The position numbers were made by a program, and so were the translations under genes. Source: Myxocyprinus asiaticus (lineage: Eukaryota; Chordata; Actinopteri; Cypriniformes; Catostomidae). Taken from it: a DNA stretch of 64,000 nucleotides. Shown in pieces: positions 1 through 12,015 of this stretch. The notes beneath the pieces are model-generated. The model saw only the letters and a list, made by a program, of their open reading frames with translations. It was not told the origin of the DNA and did not search any database. Every line of letters begins with the position of its first letter. Within the stretch, counting starts at the first letter, position 1. The stretch lies in assembly GCF_019703515.2 (NCBI RefSeq), contig NC_059374.1, positions 12,808,245 to 12,872,244 on the forward strand, written 5' to 3'.

Positions 1-873
1 ACAATATTACATCAAAATCCACTTGAAAGTTGATCAAAGCCATGATCATATCTTTATTTAAGGACATGTGATAAATGTTTTAATATGGATGAAACAGTTT
101 CAGAGTAGTCAAAAGTGCCTCTTTCTACTCTGAGCAGAAAATACAAAACTTCTCAAATGTTTTCCAAAAAACACAGTAGAAGAGTGACCAAAAAAGAGTT
201 AATGCCGATGCGCTCTATCCATTCACTTGAGACAAATAAATGTAATTATATTCAACAGAGAGTACAGAAAAACAAAGTACAGAACAACAAAACTGCATTC
301 TATTCCTCTGCTGCAGGATGACAAGGAGAAATGGAGAAACCATCTTCTATTGATCATTAGACCAAAGCGGTGCTACTGTCTTTTATCTTCTCATTTTCTT
401 GTCTTTGTTCGCACACTTGATTTGCTGAAGAATTCAGTCAGGAATATTCTTCCATCGTGGAAATGTTAATAAGGCACATTACTTATTGATTCAAATGGGA
501 ACGTGTGATAAATAATGATGGTGTTCCTGTACATACTTTCCACGGAGGAGTTGGAGGTGCGGGAACACAACTAATCATCTCAAGATTTAAGACAAGAAGC
601 TATTGCCTCAAGGAAAAAGGGATGTGATGATGTAACTAAAATGGTTTTAACCAAGTGCTAGGTGACATGTTTACAGTAATTTGTCTATCCACATTGACAG
701 TGAAAATGTGCACGACCTAACACAATTACGGCCAATCAGAACTTATTCGATATTTAATATAAAGTTATTTGGTGCGAAATCTTGGAGCAATGAGATTTCA
801 CTGTGGGCATGGTTACCTAGCGCAACGCCACAGAAACAGAAAGTAATCGATGAACAAAATGTCCAATCACTGA
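1..873. other. No recognisable feature
   Basis: AT-rich sequence with only short reading frames of low complexity and no family motif. No transposon terminus, microsatellite or RNA gene was recognised. It could be intronic or intergenic. Confidence 0.4.
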
Positions 874-1657
874 GGCCACATCCACACTATTTTGTTTTAG
901 TTTGAAAATGCATCTTTTTCTCTATGTTTTGGACTTCTGTCCACACTGAGACGGTGGTTTTGACAGTGAAAATTGAGCTTTTCGAAAACACTCTCCCAAG
1001 TGCGACTTGTGTTTCCCAATCAATGGGCGTTTTCAAATCGGGATGGGTGTTTTTCAGCCGCTTTACATGATTTGCCTACACTGAGAACCCCTACTTTTAC
1101 TGTATAGTTGAGAAACGGCCATCCTGGTTTGGAAACGCCCACTGATTACTACATTGTGTTTCCTTACTTTCATTGGATAGTTGAGAAATGCCCATCGCGG
1201 TTTGAAAATGCCCTCAGATTGGGAAACCCCCATTATTGTTCCACAGAGACCTATACTTCTCCCCAGTGGATACATTTGAAAACACCTTCTTCACGATGTA
1301 CTGTGGACAGAGAAAACAGAGATATCTTAAAATGATGATGTATTTGTTGTCATGTGACGCAGTCATGTGATCCATTCAACCCAAAACAATCAAGATAGCG
1401 GCCCATGTTGTAGTGGCACTGCTGTGCCTGCTATCCACTTTGATAGCATTGTGAAGATAAATGTTACCTTGTACAACCTTCACATTGCATTCCTTCACAA
1501 TTGCGTTTCAGACCGGCAATTTTTCGCTTGCGCTGTAAGGGGATTTAAGAGTTTTCATACGTTTAATCATGGAAGAGCAACTTTTGGAAAATGCTTGAAA
1601 AAAGCAGTGTTGGAGGAGAGCGTTTTCAAATGTATCTGGATTAATGTGGACTTAGCC
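874..1657 (+). mobile_element. TIR repeat, copy 1 (non-autonomous DNA transposon-like)
   Basis: The left end GGCCACATCCACACT is answered at the right end by AATGTGGACTTAGCC, which is its imperfect inverted complement. A second copy in the same orientation lies at 54783-55288 and shares the block around GTCATGTGATCCATTCAACC and the terminal block. Copy 1 is about 280 bp longer because of extra imperfect internal units containing GTTGAGAAA(C/T)GCCCAT-like motifs. A short reading frame over the shared block occurs in both copies but shows no protein motif. The target duplication is unclear. The superfamily is not assigned. Confidence 0.7.
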
Positions 1658-3118
1658 TGAAGAAATAGCTTTTAAAGTTTGTTGTTTAATTGCGTCACAC
1701 AACCAAAATACAATATTATGCAATGTATTAAAAACATTTTGCTGGGTTTAAAGTCAAGTCAACTTTTAAGTCGCCAAGCAGTAGCATCAGCAGGACACTT
1801 AATCAAAATCATAATAACCTATAGAAACAGCCCACGCCTACCCCATGCAGTCCGTCAATTTTCTATGTTCATTTTATTGCATTTAATTAAGGGCTGTTTC
1901 TGAAGTTTAATCCCATCCTCCATACTTCCTATGTGGGTTATTGAAAGATGGGTGAGATGGGTAGAGGAGGGACAGGGAGTGGGTGGAGATTAACAAAAAT
2001 GGAAAGAGCATCTTTATTGGTGTGCCAAGAAACCACAGGGATCTGGAAGAGCTCACAGAAGCTCTTGTTCATGAGCCTCCGAAACTGTCCTCCAAAAACT
2101 GGGCTATGATTCTTGAGATTACTCTTTAGCATCTTGTCTTTCTGAAACAGCAAACTTTGTGACCTCTTTATGTTTGTTTTCGACTTTAAAAAGAGACACA
2201 AACAAAACCCCTGCAATTGGATTGACGATTCACCTCACATCAATGTCCCAGATGTGCGTGTAATTATTTGCTTGAGGTGAAAAGCACCGCATTTTAAACC
2301 CCCGTAATTTAAAATAATGAATTTCATCTATTTTCGAGAGGTTTTGAAAAGCAACAAGAGGTGCTTAAATTTTTCAGAAGCACCCTTGTCATGGGAATGA
2401 ATTATGAATCTATAGGTCTCCATTTCACAGACCGTTGTCCCTGATGGCAGTTGTGGGAGATTTCTGATGCACTTGTTAATTTTTCTCTTGAAGTGATCCA
2501 TTTATTCCTACTGACATGATATTGTGCAAGAATGTCTTTGTAATTTTACAGAAACGTGTATGCATTAATACAGAATATTTATGAATAAATAAGCAAAACA
2601 GATAAAGCGCTTTATGTAAACACAGCAAATTCAGCACAGGATTTGGCATTCTGAATATAATACTACCATTCAAACAGGTGGATGTGGGTGATTAAAAGAG
2701 GCTCATATTACAGGCTTACTCTATACACCCATGTGTCTTAGGTCGACACAAAATTTTCCTCTGCAATTGCTTTTGCAGAGATTTCCCAAATCCACGACAA
2801 ACTCTCACCTTCTATTAAGATCAGACGTCTGCATTTGAGAAAACATTGATTACTGGGAGTGTAAAACCAGTCCATTACAGGCTGCCATTAGTGTCGTCCA
2901 TTAAAGAGGCATTCAATATCCACCTTTGAATGGCTCATAATGAGCCTGCAGCTAATGCCCGCGCACGCTCTGTGATTATCTCTCTAAGTGCCATTCATTC
3001 ACTCACTGGCCTGAAAGCTGCTCTACCTCTTACATCCCTACAGGTAATTAAAGATTTAAGCCACACGATCAGAATACTGAACAAAAAGGAAGGTTTTGAG
3101 GACTGGGAATTGCCACAG
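1658..3118. other. Apparently unique sequence, no gene recognised
   Basis: No transposon signature seen. The part at about 2860-3060 is less AT-rich and ends in a donor-like CAGGTAATT, but no reading frame of recognisable family is linked to it. A 92-codon minus frame at 1938-2216 has no motif I recognise. Confidence 0.35.
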
Positions 3119-4560
3119 ACCTCCCGATTCGATATTACAATAATATTTTCTAGCCGATACAATATTTATTGTGATATTGCGATTCTGTAAGTATTGCGAT
3201 TTGATGTTTGATATAAAACTTCTATAAAAGATAAAAGAAAATTTGTTAGCTCCTTTTTCTCAGAAAGAAATGTCTAATGAAGAACAGCTGTCTGAACTGA
3301 CAATTGTTTTCACTCTGTAATATATAATTTGCTATCAAAAAACAATCAATTTAAAACTACCAATCGACCAGTCAGTGCGTTGTCTGAGCTAGGCGATTAG
3401 TTAGTGCAAAGGAACCCATAAGGCTGCATTATGTCCATTTGTATTCAACAAATAAATATATACAATATATCATTTTAACTTATTAAACTAATTTTGTTAT
3501 TTTAGAATATAACATATACAGTACATATCACCATAGGCTATTACTGTTATCATAATGATAATTTTGCAACATACAAATGGAGGCTAAATGGTCAACTTGT
3601 TCAAGAACCATTTCTGGGGCTGTACTGAAATATGACAACTCACCTGTAGTCCCAATGTCATTGTAGGTTATTTGCATATGCATCCTGAGATAGTCTGAGA
3701 TCCTATGCAGTGTTCTTATAGACAACACTATTCTTACAAACTGCTCCCAGATTACTGACAGAGGGAAAAAAAAGTGTGAACTCACCATTTGCACGTTCCG
3801 TGAGACGGCCAAAGCACAAATGAACTTCTGAACAAAAAAGTAAATCAGACATGCACATCGCTGGCATTTCTTTCGTCTGTTCTTCAAAATATAATCAGGT
3901 GTGTTTCCTCAAGCATGCGTTTTTGTGTCTAGCAGGCATTTCTTGTGGACAGTGGCGGGTAAATTAGCAAAATTACCCGCCACTGCGCTTGAATACCCTG
4001 GCTGTTAGATTATAAACACTGTGGGGATGCAACATGTAGTTTATGCCATCCAACAGATTGATAAGACTTTTTACCGCTAAACTATTTATTAAAGCAGTGT
4101 CAGACAGAATCTGCGGAATGACTTCTGACAAATATTCCCCTCAACACCTCTCAAATAAACTTTAGGATTATGCATAATAGGAACATTGATCACAGCAGCT
4201 TCGACAGCTGTAGCAGCGGTGCATTAAAGGACTAAACGTAAAGAATTAAAGAGACAAAACTTCTTAGAAAGAAAACCGGTTAGTGTGGAACTCTGCGCAA
4301 ATATAGCTTCCTACATTTATCTATTAATCATTGCAGCTTTAAGATAAACATGTATGTTTTGTTTTTATGAAATAAAGTTTTTTTATTTTTCATCAGGGAG
4401 ACGATTTTAAAACCGTTTGGTTCAAAAATCGCGATTTGTAACAGAATAAAAAAAAATATTTCCCCCTGCCCTAAGGGTTTAAGCAAAAAGAACAATGTGA
4501 AAGCATGCCAGACCCCCATACAAGGTGCCATTGAAGACTAGTGGTTCATTGGTTGAACTT
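3119..4560. repeat. Decayed dispersed repeat interval
   Basis: Contains phrases typical of old teleost repeats (a GATATTGCGATTC-like stretch near 3172 and AAAATCGCGATTTGTAAC near 4424). At 3950-3962 and 3973-3985 lies a perfect 13-bp inverted repeat (CAGTGGCGGGTAA and its complement) with a 10-base loop. Element ends and class could not be fixed; the repeat status is from memory and composition. Confidence 0.35.
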
Positions 4561-4985
4561 AGGGGTAGACGATATACTCAAATACATCTAGTAAAATAAA
4601 TCCACAAAAAATACAATAAAAATAATAAATAAATAAATACAAATTCAACTAAAATGTTTTTACTTTGGTCTGAAATACTTTTGAATGGAGGTCCAAATTA
4701 CTCAAAATTAAATAAATCATTAAATAAATAATTAGATACGTAATGAAATCATTACAAGACAATTAAATTAATAATTAAATCACTAAACAAATTAATAAAT
4801 GTCCTTTGCATTTCATTTTAGCACTAGTTCACCTTTCAATGTAGAACATCCGCTTTCATTATGACCTTCGCTCACAGAATCAACATCATGTCGTGCGTTT
4901 TCCAGTCGAACATACCTGCTCAACGCATACCTACATCAGTGTTACTGTCATTTACAGCATTTATTTCAGCCAAAATTTCTGTTAC
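4561..4985. other. AT-rich, no feature recognised
   Basis: Mostly A/T with many TAAATAAAT-like words, simple-sequence-like. No gene or terminus seen. Confidence 0.4.
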
Positions 4986-5180
4986 ATTTTGTGGTCCCAT
5001 TTTATATTAGGTGTCTTTAACTACTATGTACTTAAGCATTTGATACAATGTACCTGTTATGTACATATGCGTTGTTGCATTCTACTTGCATTTAAAGTAC
5101 CTGCATTTAATCGCATTTGTAGTAACACTGCTAACTTTACCTCTAACCCTAAACCTAGCCCTAACCCAACCCTTACCCAA
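4986..5180 (+). repeat. Dispersed repeat with telomere-like CTAACCCTAA words
   Basis: Runs from GGTCCCATTTTATATTAGG into ATGTACTTAAGCATTTG and ends in degenerate CTAACCC units (about 5141-5177). The same order of motifs is common in teleost dispersed repeats (from memory). The CTAACCC units are imperfect and few, so this is not a telomere. Confidence 0.5.
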
Positions 5181-6344
5181 TGAAATAAGACATTTATTGA
5201 TTTATTTAAGGATTTAATTATTTATTTAATGATTTTAAATGGGTAACTTTTTTGGGTAACTTCACAACAACAACAACAAAAAACAAAAGGACTAGTAAGG
5301 TTTAGTTGGCCCTCCATTCTTTTTAACCACTTTTCCTTAAAAAAAAAAAAAGTGTATGTCTTTGTATATATTGTTCTTACCAATTGAAATTTTGAGAATA
5401 TCATGGTATAAATGTTTCACCCAGCTCTGATTGAGCCTGAGGCATTAGGCATACATTTTTGCAGGTCTGTTGTGGTTATGTAAATGTTTGGATCTCACTT
5501 TCATGTTTCAACTAAATCATTACATAAGTAATGTTTGCTCTGCCTTGTATATTTGTAACTCACACATATCCCATCAAAAAAGTCAGTAGACATTAAAGCT
5601 GTTTATGAAATGAAACCTAAGCACTTATTTCTGAATGTCGCAGGGATGCAAACATGACTGAATATCTGCTTTCACACATTGCAGCGCAAGCTCAATGGTT
5701 TATGAAAAGTTGGCTCTATTTTTGTCTATCTAATACAGGTTGGAAAGAGAATTCTTAATTCCAGCCATCAGAGGTTTAAATTATATGCTGTAAAATCCCT
5801 TTTGGAGTGAGAACAAGGCTTTCCCTTTCATCTGTCTGCCAGTCCACTGTCTCGGGATCACTTGTACCTTTGTCATCCCTTTCTGGTCGTCTTCAATGGT
5901 GCCTCAGGAATTCTGTCCCCCTTGCTCTCTGGCCCACACAATGCTATTCACGTTCTGCATTCAAAAGGGCAGAAAGGAAAGGGCAAAAGAAATAAGCCCA
6001 GTTGAGTTTTAGGGAGAGAATAGAATGGGAGCTGTGAATAGGTCAGGTCAGAGCTGGTTTTAAAGGGCTGCTGCAGGAAGGGTTTGAAAGAAAAAGGAGT
6101 GTTGTGAAAAATGGCCCGCTGAGGGCAGAGTGGTGGCTGTCTAAGTGAATGAACCATCAGGATGGGACTTGCCTCTCCCTCAGACACTTTCACAAGGGAT
6201 GAAGAGGTGAAAGAAAGGGGCAAATGGGAGTAGAGGAAGGAGAATAAGTAGGAAAGAGAATACCAGAGGAAGTACAAGGACCAATTGACAGAAAAAAAAA
6301 AAGCATGAAGATGGATGAGAACAACCAACAGAAGACAATGCACT
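5181..6344. other. No recognisable gene
   Basis: A/T-rich sequence followed by a purine-rich stretch (about 5990-6310). The 131-codon minus-strand frame at 5948-6343 is Ser/Leu/Phe-rich, as expected from antisense reading of purine-rich DNA, and has no family motif. Confidence 0.4.
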
Positions 6345-6366
6345 TTATATATATATATATATATAT
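6345..6366. repeat. (AT)n microsatellite
   Basis: Uninterrupted alternating A and T directly left of the hairpin element at 6371. Confidence 0.9.
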
Positions 6367-6370
6367 TAAG

Positions 6371-6511
6371 CCTATTTTTAAGATTTACGCACTTAAATTT
6401 CTTAACAAATTTCCATGAAATTGATTTGCGTAATCTTTAATAAAATTTAATGAATAAAAAATGTGATGGAAATTTATTAGGAAATTTAAATGCATAAATC
6501 TTAAAAATAAA
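6371..6511. mobile_element. Foldback MITE-like hairpin (141 bp)
   Basis: The left arm (6371-6419, starting CCTATTTTTAAGATTTACGC) is the imperfect inverted complement of the right arm (6466-6511, ending GCATAAATCTTAAAAATAA). A spacer of about 45 bases separates them. No coding capacity. It sits directly after an (AT)n tract. Superfamily not assigned. Confidence 0.7.
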
Positions 6512-6897
6512 GAACTAATATATAATATAAATATTATAAATAAAATAATTTTAAATAATATACAATATTCTAAATAAATATAATTATAATTATTTTATTC
6601 TAAAACATTATATTATATTATATATTATTTGTTTTTGTATTATATATTGCATTTATATTATCTTTAAATAAAAAAATGAATGAATAATTATTACATTATT
6701 ATTATTTAAACATTTAACCTTGTCAAACATATTTAAACATAGTAAACAGCAAACCAGTTATTTCTAAGGTTTAAATATTATGGTTACTTTCCCACTAAAG
6801 CTGTTGGGAATATTTTACCCCAGCTATATTATTTTTTAATATAGTTGTTTATTTTATGAATTTCTATTTTATTAAAAAAAAGTATATTTAGATTTTG
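6512..6897. other. Very AT-rich tract
   Basis: Low-complexity A/T sequence with TAATATATA-like words; no gene or clear repeat boundary. Confidence 0.6.
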
Positions 6898-6974
6898 ACA
6901 ACAATAATACTAATAAATATTAGAAAAAAATATTAAAATGCATTATAAAATTATATTATTTATATATTTGTATT

Positions 6975-7026
<52 letters not shown>

Positions 7027-7084
7027 CTATTTTATTAAAATTTATTTTATTTTTGATTTTGATATCATAATATTATAAATAAAT

Positions 7085-7139
<55 letters not shown>

Positions 7140-7197
7140 TATTATATAATGTATTTTATATTATTATATAAAAATAATATATATACATGTGTATATA

Positions 7198-7232
<35 letters not shown>

Positions 7233-7346
7233 ATTTATTTATAATATTATGATATCAAAATCAAAATATTTTTTTAATAAATACAAATATATAAATAATA
7301 TAATTTTATAATTCATTTTAATATTTATTAGTATTATTGTTGTTGT
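6898..7346. repeat. Large inverted repeat (foldback) with internal (AT)n
   Basis: The left arm (6898-about 7093) starts ACAACAATAATACTAATAAA and includes GATTTTGATATCATAATA. The right arm (7226-7346) is its inverted complement, containing TATTATGATATCAAAATC and ending in TTAGTATTATTGTTGTTGTT. The left arm is longer because an (AT)n tract (6978-7023) has grown inside it. Two more (AT)n tracts (about 7089-7133 and 7202-7228) fill the centre. Confidence 0.75.
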
Positions 7347-7348
7347 TA

Positions 7349-7511
7349 GGTATAATATATTTTCCTCATAATACTGCAATTTTATCAAACATTTGTTTTA
7401 TTAAAAACTAAATATTACTATATTGAGGTATAATATATGAATACATGTGTTAAATACCTCATAATATTATTCTATTTTTATCATGTAATTTATTATAAGC
7501 TAAATATTACT
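7349..7511 (+). repeat. Imperfect direct duplication (two units of about 80 bp)
   Basis: Both units start GGTATAATATAT, share a CCTCATAATA word and end in CTAAATATTACTA. Unit 1 spans 7349-7425 and unit 2 starts at 7426. Spacing between shared words differs by several bases, so this is an old duplication. Confidence 0.55.
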
Positions 7512-8827
7512 AGATGCTATATCATTATTTTGTAAATATTTTCATATTTTATATTAAATTACATTTTGTATTTATATTATATATTTTAGGTTAGAAACAG
7601 TACAAATAATATTTTATTAAAAAAAATATTTGAAGATTTCTTCGGTAACAATTAACAAAAGTCCATTCTTGAGTGAGTCCCATAAAAAATTTATGTTCAA
7701 AACCCTGTCCTTGCCTTACCCCGATTCACTATGGTAAGCCTACAAATATGATTATTATTTAATAATTATAGAAACTGCAGGCTTCCGTCATTCTCCTTGC
7801 ATGTTTACGTCATGTCCAGAAGCACAGAAAAGAAGGACCAGCTACTGTGTTGGCTGGGGAAGCTATGGGGGTTTAGTAAGTCACATTTCAGGACAGCAGC
7901 GGCAGGACATCAGTCTCCGGATGGATGATTATCTGTTAACTGATTACTTAGTATAATGCTTGGATATGTTTTCTGGTAGGGTTGTTGAAGCTACTGTACA
8001 TTATTTGTAATGCTTATATGAATCGAACATTACTCATGTGTTTACAGATTGCGATGCATTAAATAGGCTTAGTTTTCCGGTGAAGTTACTGTAACCTGTT
8101 TACTAATATTCATGACTTCTGAGTATTTTATGACATTGCTGCAGTTTTAAATTCCCCAGGTGTGTGTGTGCACCGCTGTTTTCTAATTTCTTTTACCCCA
8201 GTCGCAGAAATGCACAAGCTGTTGTATCACTTTCCATTGCCCTTTTAACACATAGTCTAAACAGATAGTTTAAACAGTGTGGACAATTTAAAATTACATC
8301 TAAAAGACACAATAGGCACAAGGTAGTTTCCCATGAATTTATGTTCATCTCTCAAGCTGTTTAATGCATCAATTTCATAGCACAGTTAATTTGTTTAGCA
8401 TGTAACCATCTCTTTATTACAACTTTACTTCCAAAGAAATGATTAAGGAAACTGTTTATTATTGTCATTGTTTTACTGCACATCTCTGTATATTATTTTC
8501 ATGTATAATAAAGTACATTATATCCCCCATCATTATTGAATCCTTATTTTGTATTTTTATATTACAGTTTTATTGTTTGCAGCGCAAAGGCCTACTATTG
8601 TAGTATTACGGTTTACTTGCATTATTGACTGAGTCTGTAGATTGTCATATCAGCCAAATCACGAGTTTCAGCTCTTAAACTAATATCAAGTTGTACAATA
8701 CAAATATTAATGTGAACATGACGAAACACTATAATAATTCTATTAAAATATGTAAATAAGAGTGTTGTTTATCTTCCTCAAAGCAAGTAATATCTTGGTT
8801 ATAAATGTTTAATTGAATAACATAATA
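7512..8827. other. Mostly unique sequence with a GC-richer island near 7775-7960
   Basis: No coding family recognised. At 7805-7812 a TTACGTCA (CRE-like) octamer is followed, 64 bases after its end, by a perfect donor-like GTAAGT at 7876-7881, within a patch clearly richer in G and C than its surroundings. This could be an untranslated first exon, but nothing proves it. The rest (7960-8827) shows nothing recognisable. Confidence 0.3.
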
Positions 8828-9012
8828 TCAACATGAACATAGCACGTTATGACTCTGGCTCGGCAGGGAAAAATCTCACAGGCAATGTCCAACCATGCAG
8901 AAGCGCAGTGCCGAAACACAACTTGTGCAAAATGTTCCTCTGCAAGTTGCTTGCAATTTTTAGGTTCAACCACAGATGTCACTAGAGAGCCCAAAGTTCT
9001 GTAGTGCAGCTT
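8828..9012 (-). repeat. Probable dispersed repeat fragment
   Basis: On the minus strand it begins TTAAAGCTGCACTACAGAAC and runs through GTGACATCTGTGGTTGAACC, a phrase I associate with a teleost dispersed repeat (memory only). No termini with inverted complementarity seen. Confidence 0.35.
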
Positions 9013-11552
9013 TAATTACAGGCAACAAAAATACATTTATTCCATTGAGTAAAACATATTTACTGTAAGCATGGTGAATACCAAATGGCAATTATTTCCA
9101 AGGTATATTGATACTGTTCACAATCAAATATTTTGGCTACCGCTCTACTAAATCTATCAGGGACGTTTTGCCTTAGGTTACTGCACTCACATATATTAAA
9201 GTGCCTGTTTATACCTGCAGACCAAATTATCTTTAATTTTGCAATGTCAAGAAACCATTACACTTACTTTATAGTTACACTGCCTTTAAAACTCAGAATG
9301 TTGAACAGTCTTGTGTAATGTGAATCTTTTTAAGCAATTAGGATCATATTTCCCCAAAGTAGTCTGTTCTCTTTGTCAGGTTTGTTGTGATCAGATTCTC
9401 TTTATTGCACAGTGCTTTGACGGTCCCTTGCTGTTCCTGTAACATTTCATCTCCTTTTACTCTCCAAATGGGACCAGATCAGAATTTTTAAGATTAGCTT
9501 TGTTCTATGGTAAGCCAAAGTGTTTAAATTTCGATTATATCTTCGGTCTGAGGCAGTTTGGGAATGTAGCACTGGCTTCAGGGCATTAGATGTTGATTTG
9601 AGGAAAGTCAAAAGTCAAATCGCTCTAAATAAGCCATTATTTTTCATAGGCGCCATCAGTTAACATAAGAGGATTTCTGATCTATGTAAGGAAGAAATAC
9701 CTGTCAGCCCACGGGAACTACACATTACCCGTTCTTCCTCCGAAGAACGACGAGGTCAGGTCAGGCTACATTAATCTCACCAGGCATTGTCCCAGTAAAA
9801 ACAGAGGTCAAAGTATGCAAATGAACAGCCAGATCTCAAAGGGACAGTTTACCCAAATATATAAAGTCTGTTATCATTTACCTCATATTGAAACTGGTAT
9901 GGTGTAGCTCTCACATTTATTCAGACTTTGAAATTCAGCAATTAGAATTCCATTCAAATGAGGAACACGACTTGACAAGCCATCACCTTTCAAGATATCT
10001 TTTGTTTGTCTGTTGAAGTCATTAGTGGCTTGCAAACAAGCTAGGGCAACATTAGCCAAATTAAATCCCCATAAAAACCAATAGTATCTTATGCAAAGAA
10101 CTGTCAGATTGGTAACGTTTCAGCTGAACGGGCAAATGTCAATGTTAGTTCCAGTGAGTGAGACCTCTACAGTTCTGTGACAGAAGCTCAATCTGTTATA
10201 CGTCCACATGGCTACTATGCCAGCCCTGTTACTCAATACTTAATTCATCTCCATTGATCTGTTGTCTACTGAACATGTCAGAGGTCTTTAGTGAATAGCT
10301 GGAGTGATCTAATCAAACACTTAGTAAATCAGGCACTGTTAATTTTGTCTGAGTATAAATTCACATTTAAATGAGAGGCAAGAACTCAGATTCAACATTT
10401 TGAGAAGTCACCAAGCTAAATCCAATTTAAATTCAACTTTATTCTCTTTTTCATGGAGAATGCAGAAAGCAGATTTAATATGGCATATGTGATGATGATA
10501 AACTGCAGTCCTGCTGTAAATGACTTTAAGATTGATATCAAAAGCTTGTAAGTCAGATTTAACAAACAGACCTGAGAGGAGGAAAGCCACTGAGGTGCAG
10601 GTGGGAAGAGAGATGAATTGGTAAAAATCCTTTGAAGTAAAGGGGGGTTTAAAAAACGATTGGTGCTTTTATATCCTATTTAGGGGTTGGTTGATTTTTA
10701 TTAAAACTAACATGTCAACAGTTTTCTTTTTGTTATATAAAGGTCACATTAAAAATATCTTGGAAACTTAACACTTTGCTACTTTGTATGTATACTGTAG
10801 ATTTGATTGTTTTACCCTTGTCCCAGTCCCAAACTCTGAACCTTAAAATATGACAATCCATTGCACAAATATGAATTATTGCATTTTAAAACTCTGATAT
10901 CTAAATAAAGAGAAAAATAATCATAAACCATGATTTAAATAAATTTTTGCACAAATTAAGACTTTCCATTTTTTATACAGTCATTTCCGTCAAAATAAAT
11001 AAATCAATGAAAGAAAGACTTTGATTCATGCGCATTAAGGAGATGGGACTTTTTTTTGTTTAAAAAAATAAATAAATTTAGCGTCAGTTCTTATCCAATA
11101 CGCGCAACGCCCTAAGCCTGTGTAACGCGTGCATACAAATGGGAATCGTTTCATAGCACACAAGGAGAACTAAAATACGACTGCACACTAGCAGGCACAT
11201 GTTTTTCATTGAGTTCGGCTGAAACAAATTGCGGAAACTGAAAGTGAAACTATTAGCAAGAGAAAGATGCGCCTTTACAGCACGAGGGATCGAATGTCCG
11301 TTTGAAGCGCAATAGTGATTTGCTCTGACTGCACAACAGAAAATATTAGTTTACAGAGGTTTAATGAGAGTGCAATATTAATCTACTGTATATAATGCAT
11401 AATAATGCTATGGTGGAATATAATCCTAATGTCAAATGTTATGTCTAGTTAGATTTCATCAGTAAGTTATTATTATTTAACTGGATAAGCATGCACTTCC
11501 ATTGAATATATATTTCTGAAAATAATATTTAGATGTAATCAGAGACAGTATT
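9013..11552. other. No recognisable gene; partly decayed repeat
   Basis: About 9013-10660 looks unique and lacks any motif. From about 10660 to 11552 the sequence is probably the left part of an old element whose right end is at 13346 and which the LTR element at 11553 interrupts; the left terminus was not found. Confidence 0.35.
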
Positions 11553-11997
11553 TGTCACGTCATTCTTTTGTTTTCCCAAGGACTCTTATTTTGAAATTGA
11601 TAAAAGACTCTTAGTTTGAAGTTTTGTGTCTTCCTCTGTTATGTCTGTCTTCCTATCCATTGCCCTAATTGTATTCCAGGTGTTCCTTGTCTCCTTGTAA
11701 GCCCTAGTGTATATATATATCCTCTTGTTCCTTGTTCCAGTGTTGGTTCTTGTTTGTGTGTAGTAAGTTAGTTGGCAGCATACTGCTGTTGAGTTTGTGT
11801 TACCTTCTTCTTCTTCTTCTTCTTCTTCTTCTTCTTCTTCTTCTTCTTCTTCTTCTTCTTCTTCGTCTTCTTCGTCTTCTTCGTCTTCTTCTTCATTGTA
11901 TGATTCCTTCTTTGATGTATCCCCCTCTTTTGTTTATAATTAATGTTCTGCATTTGGATACTCACTCTCTCGCCTCTTACCTGCACAATCCCTGACA
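11553..11997 (+). repeat. 5' LTR with internal (TTC)n expansion
   Basis: A 445-bp repeat bounded by TGTCA and TGACA. A TATA-like run follows CCCTAGTG (about 11705-11720) and matches TATAAATATA at the same place in the 3' LTR, so it is the likely promoter. Near the 3' side lies ATAATTAATGTTCTGC, whose counterpart in the 3' LTR has ATTAAA (12918-12923), a possible polyadenylation signal. The TTC tract at about 11806-11895 is absent from the 3' LTR. Confidence 0.8.
11806..11895 (+). repeat. (TTC)n microsatellite inside the 5' LTR
   Basis: About 30 TTC units with a few TCG interruptions at the right end. The corresponding position of the 3' LTR holds only TTCTTC followed by ATATGATTCC, so the tract grew after or during insertion of this copy. 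It explains the poly-Leu and poly-Lys frames on either strand here. Confidence 0.95.
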
Positions 11998-12015
11998 GAA
12001 GAACCGACCTACATT

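Noticed and set aside
1367..1660. Frame starting MIHSTQNNQD, similar to one at 54993
   Set aside because: Similarity follows from two copies of the same non-coding TIR repeat; the frames diverge after a short block and lack motifs.
5141..5177. Telomere or interstitial telomeric array
   Set aside because: Only a few degenerate CTAACCC words, part of a dispersed repeat.
5948..6343. 131-codon minus-strand frame with hydrophobic stretches
   Set aside because: Reads across purine-rich DNA; Ser/Leu/Phe composition is expected by chance.
11732..11995. Poly-Leu and poly-Lys reading frames
   Set aside because: Produced by the (TTC)n tract in the LTR.
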